NCBI RefSeq assembly: GCF_004801305.1
Contig: NZ_SSOD01000007.1
Coordinates: 124,001 to 188,000, forward strand
Direction of reading: 5' to 3'
Source of the DNA: Pseudothauera rhizosphaerae
Lineage (GTDB): Bacteria > Pseudomonadota > Gammaproteobacteria > Burkholderiales > Rhodocyclaceae
DNA length: 64,000 nt
The notes below the pieces were generated by a model. It was given only the letters and a program-made list of their open reading frames with translations. It made no database searches and was not told the origin of the DNA. The position numbers were made by a program, and so were the translations under genes. Shown here piece by piece: positions 52,215 to 64,000 of this stretch (positions within the stretch are counted from its first letter, which is position 1; each line of letters opens with the position of its first letter).

Positions 52215-52388
52215 CACGATCCTCGTGCAACCGCCCGGGCCGGGGTTGCCGCGGACCGGGGGGCACCGGCGCCGCAAGACCGGCGCACGGCACGGCGAGC
52301 GACGCGGTCTCGCACCGCCCACTGCCGAATGGGCGCGAGTGTAAAGCAGCGGCCCAGGGTATCCGCGGGAAGTTTCCGCACCTGGCTG

Positions 52389-52418
52389 CAAAAAGAAAGA
52401 GCCGCCCGTGTGGGCGGC
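52389..52418 (-). terminator. Rho-independent terminator after ssb
   Basis: On the minus strand GCCGCCC-ACAC-GGGCGGC is followed by TCTTTCTTTTT. The hairpin lies 78 bases past the ssb stop codon. The 281-base region 52215-52495 otherwise holds the kinase leader and shows no gene. Confidence 0.8.
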
Positions 52419-52495
52419 CTTGGCAGTCGCGTTCCTGCGGCAGAGGCGGCAAACCTCACCCGCCCTGCAAGACGGGGCTCACGCCCCCAGCGCGC

Positions 52496-52975
52496 TCAGA
52501 ACGGAATGTCGTCGTCGAATTCGCCGAAGCCGCCGCTGCCGGCCGGCTTGCCCTGCGGGGCGGCGGGCGCGGGGGCACGCTCCTGGCGCGCCGGCGGGGC
52601 GGAATCGTAGCCGCCTTCGCGCATGGGCACGTCCCCACCTTCGCGGCGGCCCAGCATCTTCATTTCATCGCCGCGAATCTCGGTGGTGTAGCGGTCCTGG
52701 CCGTCCTTGTCCTGCCACTTGCGCGTCTGCAGGCGGCCCTCGACGTAGACCTGGCTGCCCTTGCGCAGGTACTGCGCGGCGATTTCCGCCAGGCGGCCGA
52801 AGAACACCACGCGGTGCCACTCGGTGGCCTCGCGCCGCTCGCCGCTGGCCTTGTCCTTCCAGGTCTCGGTGGTGGCGATGGTGACGTTGCAGATCGCGTC
52901 GCCGCTGGGCATGTAGCGGGTTTCGGGATCCCGGCCGAGGTTGCCGATCAGGATCACTTTATTTACGGAAGCCAT
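52496..52975 (-). CDS. ssb: Single-stranded DNA-binding protein
   Basis: A 159-residue SSB that coats single-stranded DNA and recruits repair and replication proteins. The OB fold begins [20 protein letters not shown] and includes [21 protein letters not shown]; a Gly/Pro/Ala/Arg-rich linker leads to the partner-binding acidic tip DDDIPF. It lies 24 bases after the MFS gene, with GGAG upstream, and close to divergent uvrA, a common proteobacterial arrangement. Confidence 0.97.
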   Translation of the reverse strand: MASVNKVILIGNLGRDPETRYMPSGDAICNVTIATTETWKDKASGERREATEWHRVVFFGRLAEIAAQYLRKGSQVYVEGRLQTRKWQDKDGQDRYTTEIRGDEMKMLGRREGGDVPMREGGYDSAPPARQERAPAPAAPQGKPAGSGGFGEFDDDIPF

Positions 52976-52999
52976 CCGGAGTCTCCAGTACTGGTTGTT

Positions 53000-54205
53000 T
53001 CAGCCGGCGGTCGCGGGCGCTTGCACGCGACGCGGCGGCGGGTTCATCGAAGCGGCGGCGAGCAGCCAGAGCACCGCCAGCAGCGCACACGTCAGGCTGA
53101 CCGAGCCGGGGCCGAAGCGCTGCGCCAGCCAGCCGCCCAGCACGCCGCCGAGGAACAGCCCGGCCGACTGCAGCGTATTGTATACGCCCAGTGCCGTCCC
53201 CTTGGCGTGCGCCGGGGCAATCTTCGATATCCATGACGGCTGGGTAGCCTCCAGGATATTGAAGGCAACGAAGAACAGGGTCAACCACGTCGCCAGCGGC
53301 CACAGCCCCTCGCCGAACAGGTTGAGCCCGAGCTGCACGGCGACGAGCAGGCCCACCGCCGCCAGGAACACCTGCTTCATCCAGCCGCGCCGCTCGGCGA
53401 CGATGACCGCCGGCACCATGGCGGCGAAGGACAGCAGCACGGCCGGCAGATACACCTTCCAGTGCGCGGCCACCGGCAGGCCGCCGCTGGCCACCAGCGC
53501 GGCCGGCACCATGACCCACATCGTGGTCTGGATCAGGTGCAGCACGAACACGCCGAAATTCAGCCGCATCAGCTGGCCGTCGAGCAGCACTTCAGCGAAG
53601 CGCCCGGTGGCGCGCGGCACCGGCGGCGCGGCCGGCACCACCCGCAGCACCACCCAGATGGCGGCAAGCGCCAGGGCGGCGGTGAACCAGAAGATGCCGG
53701 CCATGCCGACCGCTGCGTAGAGCATGGGCGCGGCCACCAGCGAGAGCGCGAACACGAGGCCGATGCTGGAGCCGATCATGGCCATCACCTTGGTGCGGTG
53801 CTGGTCGCGGGTGAGGTCGGCTGCCAGCGCGGTGACCGCGGCCGAAATCGCGCCCGCGCCCTGCAGCACGCGCCCGGCGATGATCCACGAGATGTTCTCG
53901 GCCAGGGCTGCGATCACGCTGCCGGCCACGAAGAGGACCAGGCCGAAGACGATGACCGGCTTGCGCCCGAAACGGTCGGACGCCGCACCGAAGGGAATCT
54001 GCAGCACGGCCTGGGTCAGGCCGTAGGCGCCGATGGCCAGGCCGACCAGCATCAGGTCGTCGCCGCCCGGCACCTTGTTCGCATGCACCGCGAACACCGG
54101 CAGGATCAGGAACAGCCCCAGCATGCGCAACGCAAAGATCGCCGCCAGGCTGATGCCGGCGCGGCGCTCCTGCGGGCTCATGGTGTCGTGCTCGGGGGTG
54201 GTCAT
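53000..54205 (-). CDS. MFS transporter (drug efflux-like, YajR group)
   Basis: A 401-residue major facilitator with about 12 hydrophobic helices. The loop 2-3 motif is [13 protein letters not shown], and the helix-5 antiporter-type signature is [19 protein letters not shown] charged N-terminus ([14 protein letters not shown]) precedes the first helix. The start at 54205 (ATG) is preferred to an in-frame GTG at 54244; the region between has no homology. It lies divergently from uvrA and just upstream of ssb, as in many proteobacteria. Substrate unknown. Confidence 0.88.
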   Translation of the reverse strand: MTTPEHDTMSPQERRAGISLAAIFALRMLGLFLILPVFAVHANKVPGGDDLMLVGLAIGAYGLTQAVLQIPFGAASDRFGRKPVIVFGLVLFVAGSVIAALAENISWIIAGRVLQGAGAISAAVTALAADLTRDQHRTKVMAMIGSSIGLVFALSLVAAPMLYAAVGMAGIFWFTAALALAAIWVVLRVVPAAPPVPRATGRFAEVLLDGQLMRLNFGVFVLHLIQTTMWVMVPAALVASGGLPVAAHWKVYLPAVLLSFAAMVPAVIVAERRGWMKQVFLAAVGLLVAVQLGLNLFGEGLWPLATWLTLFFVAFNILEATQPSWISKIAPAHAKGTALGVYNTLQSAGLFLGGVLGGWLAQRFGPGSVSLTCALLAVLWLLAAASMNPPPRRVQAPATAG

Positions 54206-54255
54206 GCGAAAGCCGGCGGGCGGGAAAGGGCTGGATTCTATCACCGCACGGTGGA

Positions 54256-54285
54256 TTGGCCCTGCCGCGGCTTCTCTCTTATAGT
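54256..54285 (+). promoter_or_regulatory. Candidate sigma-70 promoter for uvrA
   Basis: TTGGCC and TATAGT are separated by 18 bases, matching the -35 and -10 consensus at four and five of six positions. The -10 ends 30 bases before the uvrA ATG. No LexA-type operator is obvious in the gap to the divergent MFS gene. Confidence 0.5.
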
Positions 54286-54315
54286 GTCGGGTCGTCTTTC
54301 TCCAGCCTCTGTTCC

Positions 54316-57141
<2,826 letters not shown>

Positions 57142-57260
57142 GCCGGCGCTGGGCACGCCGCGGCGCGGCGGGCCTTACAATTGGCGATGTAATCGCACTT
57201 GCATATCGTCCGCCGCTGCGCGACGATACTGCACCCCAACCCTTGCCGGGAGTATGCAAA

Positions 57261-57560
57261 GTGGCCACTGCTCCGACCGACCCACAAGCCCGTTTCCTAG
57301 AGCGCATCGACCGCCGGGCCCGTTATCTGAAGTCCCTGCAGTCGGCAGGGCTCGGCGTCTATCTGCCGGCCGACGAGCGCCAGCGCAATCACGCCATCGA
57401 ACAGGTGGTGCGCACTACCGCACGCCCGAGCGAGATCAGCGTGCTGACCGCCGACACGCTCAAGACGGCCACCGAACTCATCCGCAACCACCTCGAGGCC
57501 ATGCAGCACGTGCTGCCCCACGACGTGCAATACCGCAACCGCATCAAGCGCAGTTGGTAG
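57261..57560 (+). CDS. Unknown protein, 99 residues
   Basis: A soluble, charged, predicted helical protein (begins MATAPTDPQARFLERIDRRA if the GTG is read as Met). I do not recognise a family. It starts at GTG 57261 with GGGAG eight bases upstream and 119 bases beyond uvrA, and ends in a converging hairpin shared with galE. No signal peptide or membrane helix is seen, and it has no Cys. The helices contain alternating Arg/Glu and Leu (RYLKSLQ, TATELIRNHLEAM), suggesting a coiled or DNA/RNA-binding role, which is speculation. Confidence 0.6.
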   Translation: MATAPTDPQARFLERIDRRARYLKSLQSAGLGVYLPADERQRNHAIEQVVRTTARPSEISVLTADTLKTATELIRNHLEAMQHVLPHDVQYRNRIKRSW

Positions 57561-57563
57561 CGC

Positions 57564-57582
57564 AGCGCCGGGCGCCGGCGCT
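57564..57582. terminator. Stem-loop between the unknown gene and galE
   Basis: AGCGCCGG-GCG-CCGGCGCT has an eight-pair stem and three-base loop and touches the galE stop codon. It lies between convergent genes and may end transcription from both sides. It lacks a T run. Confidence 0.5.
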
Positions 57583-58613
57583 CAGCCTTCCTCATCCTCG
57601 CCGTAACCGGCCGGATTGGCCGACTGCCAGCGCCAGGCGTCCTCGCACATCGTTTCCAGGCCGCGTTCCGCCCTCCAGCCCAGCAGTTCGGCCGCCCGCT
57701 GCGGATCGGCCCAGCACGCCGCCACGTCACCCGGCCGGCGCTCCACGACGCGATGGGGTACGGGCCGTCCGCTGGCGCGCTCGAACGCACTGATCATCTC
57801 CAGCACGCTGTAGCCGCGCCCCGTGCCCAGATTCACCGTCGTCAGCCCGGGCAGCGCATCCAGACGCTCCAGCGCGCGCACGTGGCCTTCCGCCAGATCC
57901 ATCACGTGGATGTAGTCGCGTACGCCGGTGCCGTCGGGCGTCGGGTAGTCGCCGCCGAACACCTGCAGTTCGGGCAGACGCCCCACGGCGACCTGGGCGA
58001 CATAGGGCATGAGGTTGTTCGGCACCCCGGCGGGGTCCTCGCCGATGCGCCCGCTCTCGTGCGCTCCGACCGGATTGAAGTAACGCAGGCACACGGCCCG
58101 CCAGCGCCGGTCCGCGGCGGCCTGATCCGCCAGGATGGCTTCGATGAACTGCTTCGTCCGCCCGTACGGATTGGTGGGCGCGAGCGGCGCCTCTTCGCCG
58201 ATCGGCACGCGCGCCGGATCGCCGTACACCGTCGCCGAGGAACTGAACACGATCGCACGCACCCCGCTCGCCTCCATGACGTCGAGCAGAGCGACCGTAC
58301 CGCAGACGTTGTTGTCGTAATAGAGGCCGGGGTTTTGCACCGACTCCCCGACCGCCTTCAGTCCCGCGAAGTGAACGACGGCGGCGACCTCATGCGCGCC
58401 GAACACCGCCCCTAGCGCGTTCCGGTCGCGAATGTCGGCCACATGGAAGGCGGCCAGCGCACGGCCCGCCAGCGCCTCCACGCGCCGCAGGGATTCACGC
58501 TTCGCATTGGAGAGGTTGTCCACCACCACGACCTCGTAACCCGCCTGCAGCAACGCGAGGCAGGTATGGCTGCCGATGTAGCCCGCCCCGCCGGTGACCA
58601 GTACTGCGCCCAT
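57582..58613 (-). CDS. galE: UDP-glucose 4-epimerase
   Basis: Interconverts UDP-glucose and UDP-galactose for polysaccharide synthesis. The 343-residue extended SDR has [21 protein letters not shown] and the catalytic YGRTK, with [14 protein letters not shown] and [10 protein letters not shown] toward the C-terminus. AAGGGG precedes the ATG at 58613; the longer in-frame start lies in the ribosomal-operon terminator and is rejected. It follows the rplQ terminator on the same strand, so it is probably transcribed separately or by readthrough. Confidence 0.95.
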   Translation of the reverse strand: MGAVLVTGGAGYIGSHTCLALLQAGYEVVVVDNLSNAKRESLRRVEALAGRALAAFHVADIRDRNALGAVFGAHEVAAVVHFAGLKAVGESVQNPGLYYDNNVCGTVALLDVMEASGVRAIVFSSSATVYGDPARVPIGEEAPLAPTNPYGRTKQFIEAILADQAAADRRWRAVCLRYFNPVGAHESGRIGEDPAGVPNNLMPYVAQVAVGRLPELQVFGGDYPTPDGTGVRDYIHVMDLAEGHVRALERLDALPGLTTVNLGTGRGYSVLEMISAFERASGRPVPHRVVERRPGDVAACWADPQRAAELLGWRAERGLETMCEDAWRWQSANPAGYGEDEEG

Positions 58614-58649
58614 GCGCTTCCCCTTGTGGACCGTGCAGAAATGGTAGGC

Positions 58650-58675
58650 GAAAAAAAACCGGACGACGTCCGGTT
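58650..58675 (-). terminator. Terminator of the ribosomal-protein operon
   Basis: On the minus strand AACCGGAC-GTC-GTCCGGTT is followed by six more T residues, directly after rplQ. It is a classic rho-independent terminator. Confidence 0.9.
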
Positions 58676-58696
58676 TCTTCACAAGCCCGATGCGAC

Positions 58697-59104
58697 TCAG
58701 GCGGCAGCGGCCTCGGATTCCACCGGGGCGTCGGCCTCGGACACCTCCGGCCGGTCGAGCAGTTCGACCAGCGCCAGCGGCGCGTTGTCGCCGTTGCGGA
58801 AGCCGAACTTCAGGATGCGCAGGTAGCCGCCGTTGCGGTTGGCGTAGCGCGGGCCCAGTTCGTCGAACAGCTTGACCACCATGTCGCGGTCGCGCAGGCG
58901 GCTGAACGCCAGGCGGCGATTGGACAGGCTGGGCTTCTTGCCCAGGGTGATCAGCGGCTCGACCACGCGGCGCAGTTCCTTGGCCTTGGGCAGGGTCGTC
59001 TTGATCACTTCGTGCTGCAGCAGGGAGTTGGCCATGTTGCGGAACATGGCCTGACGGTGGCTGCTGGTGCGATTCAGCTTGCGAAGACCGTTACGGTGAC
59101 GCAT
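58697..59104 (-). CDS. rplQ: 50S ribosomal protein L17
   Basis: Large-subunit protein near the exit tunnel. The 135-residue sequence has the N-terminal [20 protein letters not shown] and [11 protein letters not shown], and a short acidic C-terminal tail ([14 protein letters not shown]) beyond the core. It is last in the alpha operon, 27 bases after rpoA, and ends in a strong terminator. Confidence 0.98.
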   Translation of the reverse strand: MRHRNGLRKLNRTSSHRQAMFRNMANSLLQHEVIKTTLPKAKELRRVVEPLITLGKKPSLSNRRLAFSRLRDRDMVVKLFDELGPRYANRNGGYLRILKFGFRNGDNAPLALVELLDRPEVSEADAPVESEAAAA

Positions 59105-59131
59105 TTCAATACCTCACTTCACTGTCACCGT

Positions 59132-60112
59132 TCAACCGAGCTTCTCGAGCCCGGCCGGCGGCCAGTTTTCCAGTTTCATGCCGAGGGTCAGCCCGCGGGA
59201 GGCCAACACTTCCTTGATTTCGTTGAGCGACTTGCGGCCCAGGTTCGGGGTCTTCAGCAGCTCGGTCTCGGTGCGCTGGATCAGGTCACCGATGTAGTAG
59301 ATGTTCTCGGCCTTCAGGCAGTTCGCCGAACGAACCGTCAGTTCGAGGTCATCCACGGGGCGCAGCAGCACCGGATCGATGGTCTGCGGCTTGGGCGCCT
59401 CGATGTCGGTCGGGGTGCCTTCCAGGTCGGCGAACACCGACAGTTGATCCATCAGCACGCGGGCCGCGTAGCGGATCGCTTCTTCCGGATCGACCGCACC
59501 GTTGGTCTCGATGTCGATGACCAGGCGGTCCAGGTCGGTGCGCTGCTCGACGCGGGCGCTCTCGACCAGATAGCTCACGCGGCGCACGGGGCTGAACGAG
59601 GCGTCGAGCACGATGCGGCCGATGCTCTTGGACTCGCCGGACACCGGACGCACGTTGCCGGGCACGTAGCCGCGGCCTTCCTCGACCTTGATCTGCATGT
59701 CCAGCTTGCCGCCGGGGGCGAGATGGGCGATCACGTGGTCGGGGTTGATGATCTCGACATCGTGGCCGATCTCGATGTCGGCCGCGGTGACCACGCCTTC
59801 GCCGGACTTCGCCAGGCGCAGGGTGGCTTCGCTGCGGTTGTGGAGCTTGAGCACCACGCCCTTCAGGTTCAGCAGCAGGTCGACCACGTCCTCGCGCACG
59901 CCGTCGATGGTCGAGTACTCGTGCAGCACGCCCTCGATGGCGACCTCGGTCGGCGCATGGCCGGGCAGCGAGGACAGGAGAATGCGCCGCAGCGCGTTCC
60001 CCAGGGTATGGCCGAAGCCGCGCTCGAACGGTTCCATGGTCACGCGGGCCTGGACCGGCGAAACACTGTGGACGTCGATGATGCGCGGTTTCAGCAGAGC
60101 ATTGCTTTGCAT
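59132..60112 (-). CDS. rpoA: RNA polymerase alpha subunit
   Basis: Assembles the polymerase core and contacts activators and UP elements. The 326-residue protein has the N-terminal assembly domain ([19 protein letters not shown]) and the C-terminal DNA-binding domain (about 245-326; [37 protein letters not shown]). I start at the ATG at 60112 because GAGGAA is six bases upstream of it, whereas it directly abuts the earlier ATG at 60118. Confidence 0.97.
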   Translation of the reverse strand: MQSNALLKPRIIDVHSVSPVQARVTMEPFERGFGHTLGNALRRILLSSLPGHAPTEVAIEGVLHEYSTIDGVREDVVDLLLNLKGVVLKLHNRSEATLRLAKSGEGVVTAADIEIGHDVEIINPDHVIAHLAPGGKLDMQIKVEEGRGYVPGNVRPVSGESKSIGRIVLDASFSPVRRVSYLVESARVEQRTDLDRLVIDIETNGAVDPEEAIRYAARVLMDQLSVFADLEGTPTDIEAPKPQTIDPVLLRPVDDLELTVRSANCLKAENIYYIGDLIQRTETELLKTPNLGRKSLNEIKEVLASRGLTLGMKLENWPPAGLEKLG

Positions 60113-60154
60113 CGGCATTTCCTCGAATCTAGGGAAGCTTCACCGTCCCGCGGA

Positions 60155-60784
60155 TCAGCGGGAGTACAGTTCGACGACCAGACCTTCGTTGATCGTGGCC
60201 GGCAGTTCGGCGCGCTGCGGATAGGCCTTGAACACACCCTTGGCCGCCTTGGCGTCCACCTCGATCCACTCGGGGAAACCGCGCGACTCGGCGGCCTCGA
60301 TGGCGGCCTTGACGCGCAGCGAGGCACGCACGCGCTCGGTCAGCTCGATCACGTCGCCGGGCTTGACGGTGTAGGACGGAATGTTGGTGCGCTTGCCGTT
60401 GACCAGCACGCCGTTGTGGCGCACGACCTGGCGCGCCTCGGCACGCGAGGCGCCGAAGCCCATGCGGTAGGCCACGGAATCCAGGCGGCCTTCCAGCAGT
60501 TGCAGCAGGTTTTCGCCGGTCTGGCCGCGGCGGCGGTCGGCTTCCGCATACACCTTGCGGAACTGGCGTTCCAGCACGCCGTACAGACGGCGGATCTTCT
60601 GCTTCTCACGCAGTTGCACACCGTAGCCCGACAGGCGCTGGCCGGAGCGCTGGCCGTGCTGGCCCGGCGCGTAGGCGCGGCGCTCGATGGCGCACTTGTC
60701 GGTGAAACATTTTTCGCCCTTCAGGAAGAGCTTTTCGCCCTCGCGACGGCACTGACGGCACTTGGGATCGAGATTACGAGCCAC
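60155..60784 (-). CDS. rpsD: 30S ribosomal protein S4
   Basis: Primary 16S-binding protein and, in E. coli, translational repressor of this operon. The 209-residue protein has an N-terminal zinc-type Cys set (CRQC, then KCFTDKC) and the S4 RNA-binding domain ([13 protein letters not shown]-type region, here [21 protein letters not shown] as conserved core). It starts at GTG 60784, with AAGGAG six bases upstream. Confidence 0.97.
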   Translation of the reverse strand: MARNLDPKCRQCRREGEKLFLKGEKCFTDKCAIERRAYAPGQHGQRSGQRLSGYGVQLREKQKIRRLYGVLERQFRKVYAEADRRRGQTGENLLQLLEGRLDSVAYRMGFGASRAEARQVVRHNGVLVNGKRTNIPSYTVKPGDVIELTERVRASLRVKAAIEAAESRGFPEWIEVDAKAAKGVFKAYPQRAELPATINEGLVVELYSR

Positions 60785-60794
60785 TTTCTACTCC

Positions 60795-61184
60795 TTAGAT
60801 ACGGCGCTTCTTGGGCGGGCGGCAGCCGTTGTGCGGGATCGGGGTGATGTCCGTGATGCTGGAGATCTTCATCCCGAGCGCATTGAGCGCACGCACGGCG
60901 GACTCGCGGCCCGGGCCGGGGCCCTTGATCCGCACTTCGAGGTTCTTCACGCCGCATTCCTGCGCGGCCTTGCCGGCGGCCTCGGCCGCGACCTGGGCGG
61001 CGAACGGGGTGCTCTTGCGCGAGCCCTTGAAGCCAGCGCCACCGGACGTGGCCCACGACAGCGCATTGCCCTGGCGGTCGGTAATGGTGATGATGGTGTT
61101 GTTGAAGCTCGCGTGAACGTGCGCGATGCCTTCGGCAACGTTCTTCTTGACCTTCTTGCGAACCTTTGCAGCAGTCTTAGCCAT
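60795..61184 (-). CDS. rpsK: 30S ribosomal protein S11
   Basis: Platform protein contacting mRNA and S7. The 129-residue protein shows the basic N-terminus ([10 protein letters not shown]), [20 protein letters not shown], and the C-terminal [18 protein letters not shown]. It lies between rpsM and rpsD with short gaps of 12 and 10 bases. Confidence 0.98.
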   Translation of the reverse strand: MAKTAAKVRKKVKKNVAEGIAHVHASFNNTIITITDRQGNALSWATSGGAGFKGSRKSTPFAAQVAAEAAGKAAQECGVKNLEVRIKGPGPGRESAVRALNALGMKISSITDITPIPHNGCRPPKKRRI

Positions 61185-61196
61185 TATCAGTTCCTA

Positions 61197-61559
61197 TCAC
61201 TTCTTGCCGGCGATCGGCTTGCGCGGCCCCTTGCGGGTGCGCGCGTTGGTGCGGGTGCGCTGGCCGCGCAGCGGCAGGCCCCGGCGGTGGCGTACGCCAC
61301 GGTAGCAGCCGAGGTCCATGAGGCGCTTGATGTTCATGGTGACTTCGCGGCGCAGGTCGCCCTCGACGACGAACTTGCCCACTTCGTCGCGCAGCTTCTC
61401 CATGTCCGACTCGGTCAGGTCCTTGACCTTGGTCGAGCGGACCACGCCGGCGGCGTCGCAAATCTTCTGAGCACGCGTACGGCCGATCCCATAGATGGCG
61501 GTCAGCGCGATCTCGGCATGCTTGTGGTTGGGAATGTTTACCCCAGCAATACGGGCCAT
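61197..61559 (-). CDS. rpsM: 30S ribosomal protein S13
   Basis: Head protein forming intersubunit bridges and contacting P-site tRNA. The 120-residue sequence begins [20 protein letters not shown] and ends in the basic tail ([20 protein letters not shown]), which reaches the t[14 protein letters not shown] is the helix-hairpin-helix. It follows rpmJ and heads the alpha-operon part of the cluster. Confidence 0.98.
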   Translation of the reverse strand: MARIAGVNIPNHKHAEIALTAIYGIGRTRAQKICDAAGVVRSTKVKDLTESDMEKLRDEVGKFVVEGDLRREVTMNIKRLMDLGCYRGVRHRRGLPLRGQRTRTNARTRKGPRKPIAGKK

Positions 61560-61612
61560 CCGATTACCCCAAAAAGCAAAACGTTAAATTTTAATATCCG
61601 GGATCGAGTAGA

Positions 61613-61726
61613 TCAACCCTGGCGCTGCTTGTGACGCGGATCGCTGCAGATCACGCGCACGACACCCTTGCGTCGAATGATCTTGCAGTTGCGGCACAGC
61701 CGCTTGACCGAAGCCTGGACTCTCAT
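61613..61726 (-). CDS. rpmJ: 50S ribosomal protein L36, zinc-binding form
   Basis: The 37-residue protein reads [20 protein letters not shown] at the start, with zinc ligands C11, C14, C27 and H32, so this is the zinc-containing type expressed under zinc sufficiency. It lies between infA and rpsM, the usual betaproteobacterial order. Confidence 0.96.
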   Translation of the reverse strand: MRVQASVKRLCRNCKIIRRKGVVRVICSDPRHKQRQG

Positions 61727-61748
61727 GTTCTTGCTCCTGTTTCTGTAT

Positions 61749-61967
61749 TCACTTGGTCCGGAACACGATCCGGCCCTTCGTCAGGTCATAGGGCGTCAGT
61801 TGCACGGTAACCTTGTCGCCCGGCAGGATGCGGATGTAGTGCATGCGCATCTTGCCCGAGATATGCCCGAGGACCATGTGGCCGTTTTCGAGCCGAACGC
61901 GGAACGTCGCGTTGGGGAGGTTCTCGGTGACCTCGCCCTGCATCTCGATTACATCTTCCTTCGCCAT
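61749..61967 (-). CDS. infA: Translation initiation factor IF-1
   Basis: OB-fold factor binding the A site of the 30S subunit during initiation. The 72-residue sequence ([20 protein letters not shown] at the N-terminus, then [19 protein letters not shown]) is canonical. Its position between secY and rpmJ in the ribosomal operon is typical of betaproteobacteria and supports the taxonomic call. Confidence 0.97.
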   Translation of the reverse strand: MAKEDVIEMQGEVTENLPNATFRVRLENGHMVLGHISGKMRMHYIRILPGDKVTVQLTPYDLTKGRIVFRTK

Positions 61968-61970
61968 CGC

Positions 61971-63296
61971 TTACCTGAGCGGCAGACCCGCACCCTTGAA
62001 GTTCGCCTTCTTCAGCAGGCTCTCGTACTGATGCGACATCACGTACGCCTGTACCTGGGACATGAAGTCCATGGTGACCACCACGATGATCAGCAGCGAG
62101 GTGCCACCGAAATAGAACGGCACGTTCCACTTCAGGATCAGGAACTCCGGCAGCAGGCACACCAGTGTGATGTACACCGCGCCGGCCAGCGTCAGGCGCG
62201 TGAGGATGCGGTCGATGTAGCGCGCGGTCTGCTCGCCCGGCCGGATCCCCGGCACGAAGGCGCCGCTCTTCTTCAGGTTGTCGGCCGTGTCCCGCGCATT
62301 GAACACCAGCGCAGTGTAGAAGAAGCAGAAGAACACGATCGCCAGCGCATACAGCATCACGTAGATCGGCTGGCCCGGGGACAGCGTGGCGGCGATGTCG
62401 CGCAGCCAGTACATGCCCTCGGAGGCGCCGAACCACTGCCCCAGCGTGGCCGGAAACAGGATGATGCTGGAGGCGAAGATCGGCGGGATCACGCCTGCCA
62501 TGTTCAGCTTCAGCGGCAGGTGCGAGGACTGCCCGCCATACACCTTGTTCCCTACCTGGCGCTTGGCGTAGTTCACCAGGATCTTGCGCATGCCGCGCTC
62601 GACGAACACCACGAAGGCGGTCACCAGCGCCACCAGCACGCAGATGAACAGTGCCGTAAAGGGGTGCATCGCGCCAGTGCGCACCAGCTCGAACAGGCCG
62701 CCGATGGCGCTGGGCAGGCCCGCCACGATACCGGCGAAGATGATCAGCGAAATGCCGTTGCCGATGCCCCGTTCGGTGATCTGCTCGCCCAGCCACATCA
62801 GGAACATCGTGCCGGTGACCAGCGTGGCAACGGTGACGAAGCGGAACATCAGGCCGGGATCCAGCACCAGCCCCGGCTGACCTTCGAGTGCGATGGCCAT
62901 ACCCAGCGACTGGGCGAACGCCAGCAGCAGCGTGCCGTAGCGCGTGTACTGGGTGATCTTGCGCCGGCCGGCCTCGCCTTCCTTCTTGAGCTGTTCGAGC
63001 GCCGGCACCGCCACGGTCATCAACTGCATGATGATCGATGCCGAGATGTACGGCATGATCCCCAGCGCGAAGATCGTGAAGCGCGACAGCGCGCCGCCCG
63101 AGAACAGGTTGAACACGCCCAGGATGCCGCCGGCCTGCGACTGGAACAGCTCGGCCAGCTTGTCCGGGTCGATGCCCGGCACCGGGATGTGGGCGCCGAT
63201 CCGATAGACGATCAGCGCGCCCAGGAGGAACAGCACCCGGCGCTTCAGGTCGCCGAACTTGCCTGCGCTCCCGAGCGTGGCGGAAGGATTGGCCAC
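61971..63296 (-). CDS. secY: Preprotein translocase subunit SecY
   Basis: Pore-forming subunit of the Sec channel. The 441-residue protein has ten predicted helices; visible family segments are IPVPGIDP near TM1, the plug region [22 protein letters not shown], and cytoplasmic loop [19 protein letters not shown]. It starts at GTG 63296 with GAGGT about five bases upstream and lies 15 bases after rplO. The C-terminus ends [19 protein letters not shown]. Confidence 0.97.
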   Translation of the reverse strand: MANPSATLGSAGKFGDLKRRVLFLLGALIVYRIGAHIPVPGIDPDKLAELFQSQAGGILGVFNLFSGGALSRFTIFALGIMPYISASIIMQLMTVAVPALEQLKKEGEAGRRKITQYTRYGTLLLAFAQSLGMAIALEGQPGLVLDPGLMFRFVTVATLVTGTMFLMWLGEQITERGIGNGISLIIFAGIVAGLPSAIGGLFELVRTGAMHPFTALFICVLVALVTAFVVFVERGMRKILVNYAKRQVGNKVYGGQSSHLPLKLNMAGVIPPIFASSIILFPATLGQWFGASEGMYWLRDIAATLSPGQPIYVMLYALAIVFFCFFYTALVFNARDTADNLKKSGAFVPGIRPGEQTARYIDRILTRLTLAGAVYITLVCLLPEFLILKWNVPFYFGGTSLLIIVVVTMDFMSQVQAYVMSHQYESLLKKANFKGAGLPLR

Positions 63297-63311
63297 AACC
63301 GACCTCGACGC

Positions 63312-63752
63312 TTACTCGGCGACCGCGACGGAGCCGCCGGCGGCCTCGATGGCAGCCCGGGCACCCTTGGTCGCACCGACGCCGCGCAGGTTGACCTTGC
63401 GCGAGATCGTGCCGGACAGGACGACCTTGGCCGCCAGCGCATCCGCCGGCACCACGCCGGCCTGCATCAGCACCAGCAGGTCCACGTCTTCCACCGGCAG
63501 CTTGTCCAGTTCGGACAGGCGCACCTCGACGTTGCGCGCGCCGGTCAGCGACACGAAGCCCCGCTTCGGCAGACGACGCTGCAGCGGCATCTGGCCGCCC
63601 TCGAAGCCGGTCTTGTGGAAACCGCCCGCACGGGACTTCTGGCCCTTGTGGCCGCGGCCGCAGGTCTTGCCCAGGCCGCTGCCGATGCCACGGCCCACGC
63701 GCTTGGCCGGCGATTTGGAACCCGCGCCGGGTTTGATGTCATTCAGCCGCAT
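63312..63752 (-). CDS. rplO: 50S ribosomal protein L15
   Basis: Large-subunit assembly protein. The 146-residue sequence has the Gly/Lys-rich extended N-terminus ([20 protein letters not shown], then [18 protein letters not shown]) and a globular C-terminal domain. It starts immediately beside the rpmD stop codon and precedes secY in the spc operon. Confidence 0.98.
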   Translation of the reverse strand: MRLNDIKPGAGSKSPAKRVGRGIGSGLGKTCGRGHKGQKSRAGGFHKTGFEGGQMPLQRRLPKRGFVSLTGARNVEVRLSELDKLPVEDVDLLVLMQAGVVPADALAAKVVLSGTISRKVNLRGVGATKGARAAIEAAGGSVAVAE

Positions 63753-63935
63753 TTATGCCTCGCACTTCACCAGGTAGGACACCTTGTTGATCATGCCGCG
63801 CACTTCGGGCGTGTCCTGCAGCTCGACCGTATGATTCAGCCGGCGCAGGCCCAGGCCGCGAACGGTGGCGCGATGGGACTGTTTGGTGCCGATCACGCTC
63901 TTGACCAGCGTAACCTTGAGTTTCTTGTCGGACAT
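63753..63935 (-). CDS. rpmD: 50S ribosomal protein L30
   Basis: The 60-residue protein ([20 protein letters not shown] near the start, then [20 protein letters not shown]) is typical bacterial L30. The gene abuts rplO with no intergenic base and lies three bases after rpsE, in spc-operon order. Confidence 0.98.
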   Translation of the reverse strand: MSDKKLKVTLVKSVIGTKQSHRATVRGLGLRRLNHTVELQDTPEVRGMINKVSYLVKCEA

Positions 63936-63938
63936 CGC

Positions 63939-64000
63939 TTACCCCAGGATCTCTTCGACGGTCTTGCCGCGCTTGGCAGCGATTTCCGCCGGGGTGTTGA
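63939..64000 (-). CDS. rpsE: 30S ribosomal protein S5, C-terminal fragment
   Basis: Only the last 20 codons are in the window (NTPAEIAAKRGKTVEEILG then stop), matching the C-terminus of S5. The gene continues past the right edge and precedes rpmD, completing the visible spc-operon order. Confidence 0.93.
   Translation of the reverse strand, partial: NTPAEIAAKRGKTVEEILG

Overview
The window is GC-rich chromosomal DNA of a betaproteobacterium, most likely a Rhodocyclales member (Azoarcus/Thauera-like). The case rests on infA sitting between secY and rpmJ in the ribosomal-protein operon, a complete Pil-Chp and PilT/PilU twitching gene set, a PyrB/pseudo-dihydroorotase pair, a type II QueF, and the neighbourhood hemL-thiE-thiD / rubredoxin / pilGHIJ-chpA. 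The genus is inference. I see no insertion sequence, prophage, tRNA, rRNA, CRISPR array or integration scar, and coding density is very high.

Layout. 1-2.0 kb: start of an RND efflux pump and its adaptor lipoprotein, divergent from a TetR regulator, with two matching inverted repeats between them. 2.2-9.7 kb: yacG; a minus-strand group of a small membrane protein, a DUF815 ATPase and a Nudix-ThiE fusion; mltA; then a minus-strand run thiD-thiE-hemL-ubiH-dsbC reaching to 10.6 kb. 10.6-20.2 kb: rubredoxin, then pilG-pilH-pilI-pilJ-chpA, a chemotaxis-like system for type IV pili ending in a 1,922-residue multi-Hpt CheA. 20.3-24.1 kb: algH-ruvX-pyrR-pyrB-pyrC', mostly overlapping. 24.1-28.3 kb, minus strand: an acyl-CoA synthetase, then proC-yggT-yggU and yggS. 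28.4-30.6 kb: pilT and pilU. 30.6-33.8 kb: an RlmL-like methyltransferase, mobA, hemJ and a small NAD-binding epimerase-like gene. 33.8-40.5 kb, plus strand: an iron-sulfur flavoreductase, a degenerate EAL-HDOD protein, an HDOD-histidine kinase and a REC-PAS-GGDEF-EAL protein. 40.6-46.7 kb: cytochrome c, queF, an orphan anti-sigma-type ATPase, an unknown membrane protein, a CbiX/SirB-like chelatase, tcdA, a metallo-beta-lactamase-fold hydrolase and a MalY/PatB lyase. 46.7-52.2 kb, minus strand: histidine kinase, response regulator, and a tandem-REC GGDEF-EAL protein. 52.5-57.6 kb: ssb and an MFS transporter divergent from uvrA, then an unknown 99-residue protein. 57.6-64 kb, minus strand: galE and the distal part of the alpha/spc ribosomal operon (rplQ, rpoA, rpsD, rpsK, rpsM, rpmJ, infA, secY, rplO, rpmD, start-truncated rpsE).

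How the parts fit. A common theme is surface behaviour: Pil-Chp chemosensing, the PilT/PilU retraction motors, and two separate kinase/c-di-GMP modules with intact GGDEF and EAL motifs. The rest is core metabolism (pyrimidine, haem, thiamine, ubiquinone, proline, queuosine, Moco) and information processing. I found no clearly new defence or mobile system. The best candidates for new biology are the HDOD/EAL/kinase cluster at 34.8-40.5 kb, the small membrane protein coupled to the DUF815 ATPase, and two unrecognised small genes (42693-43235 and 57261-57560).
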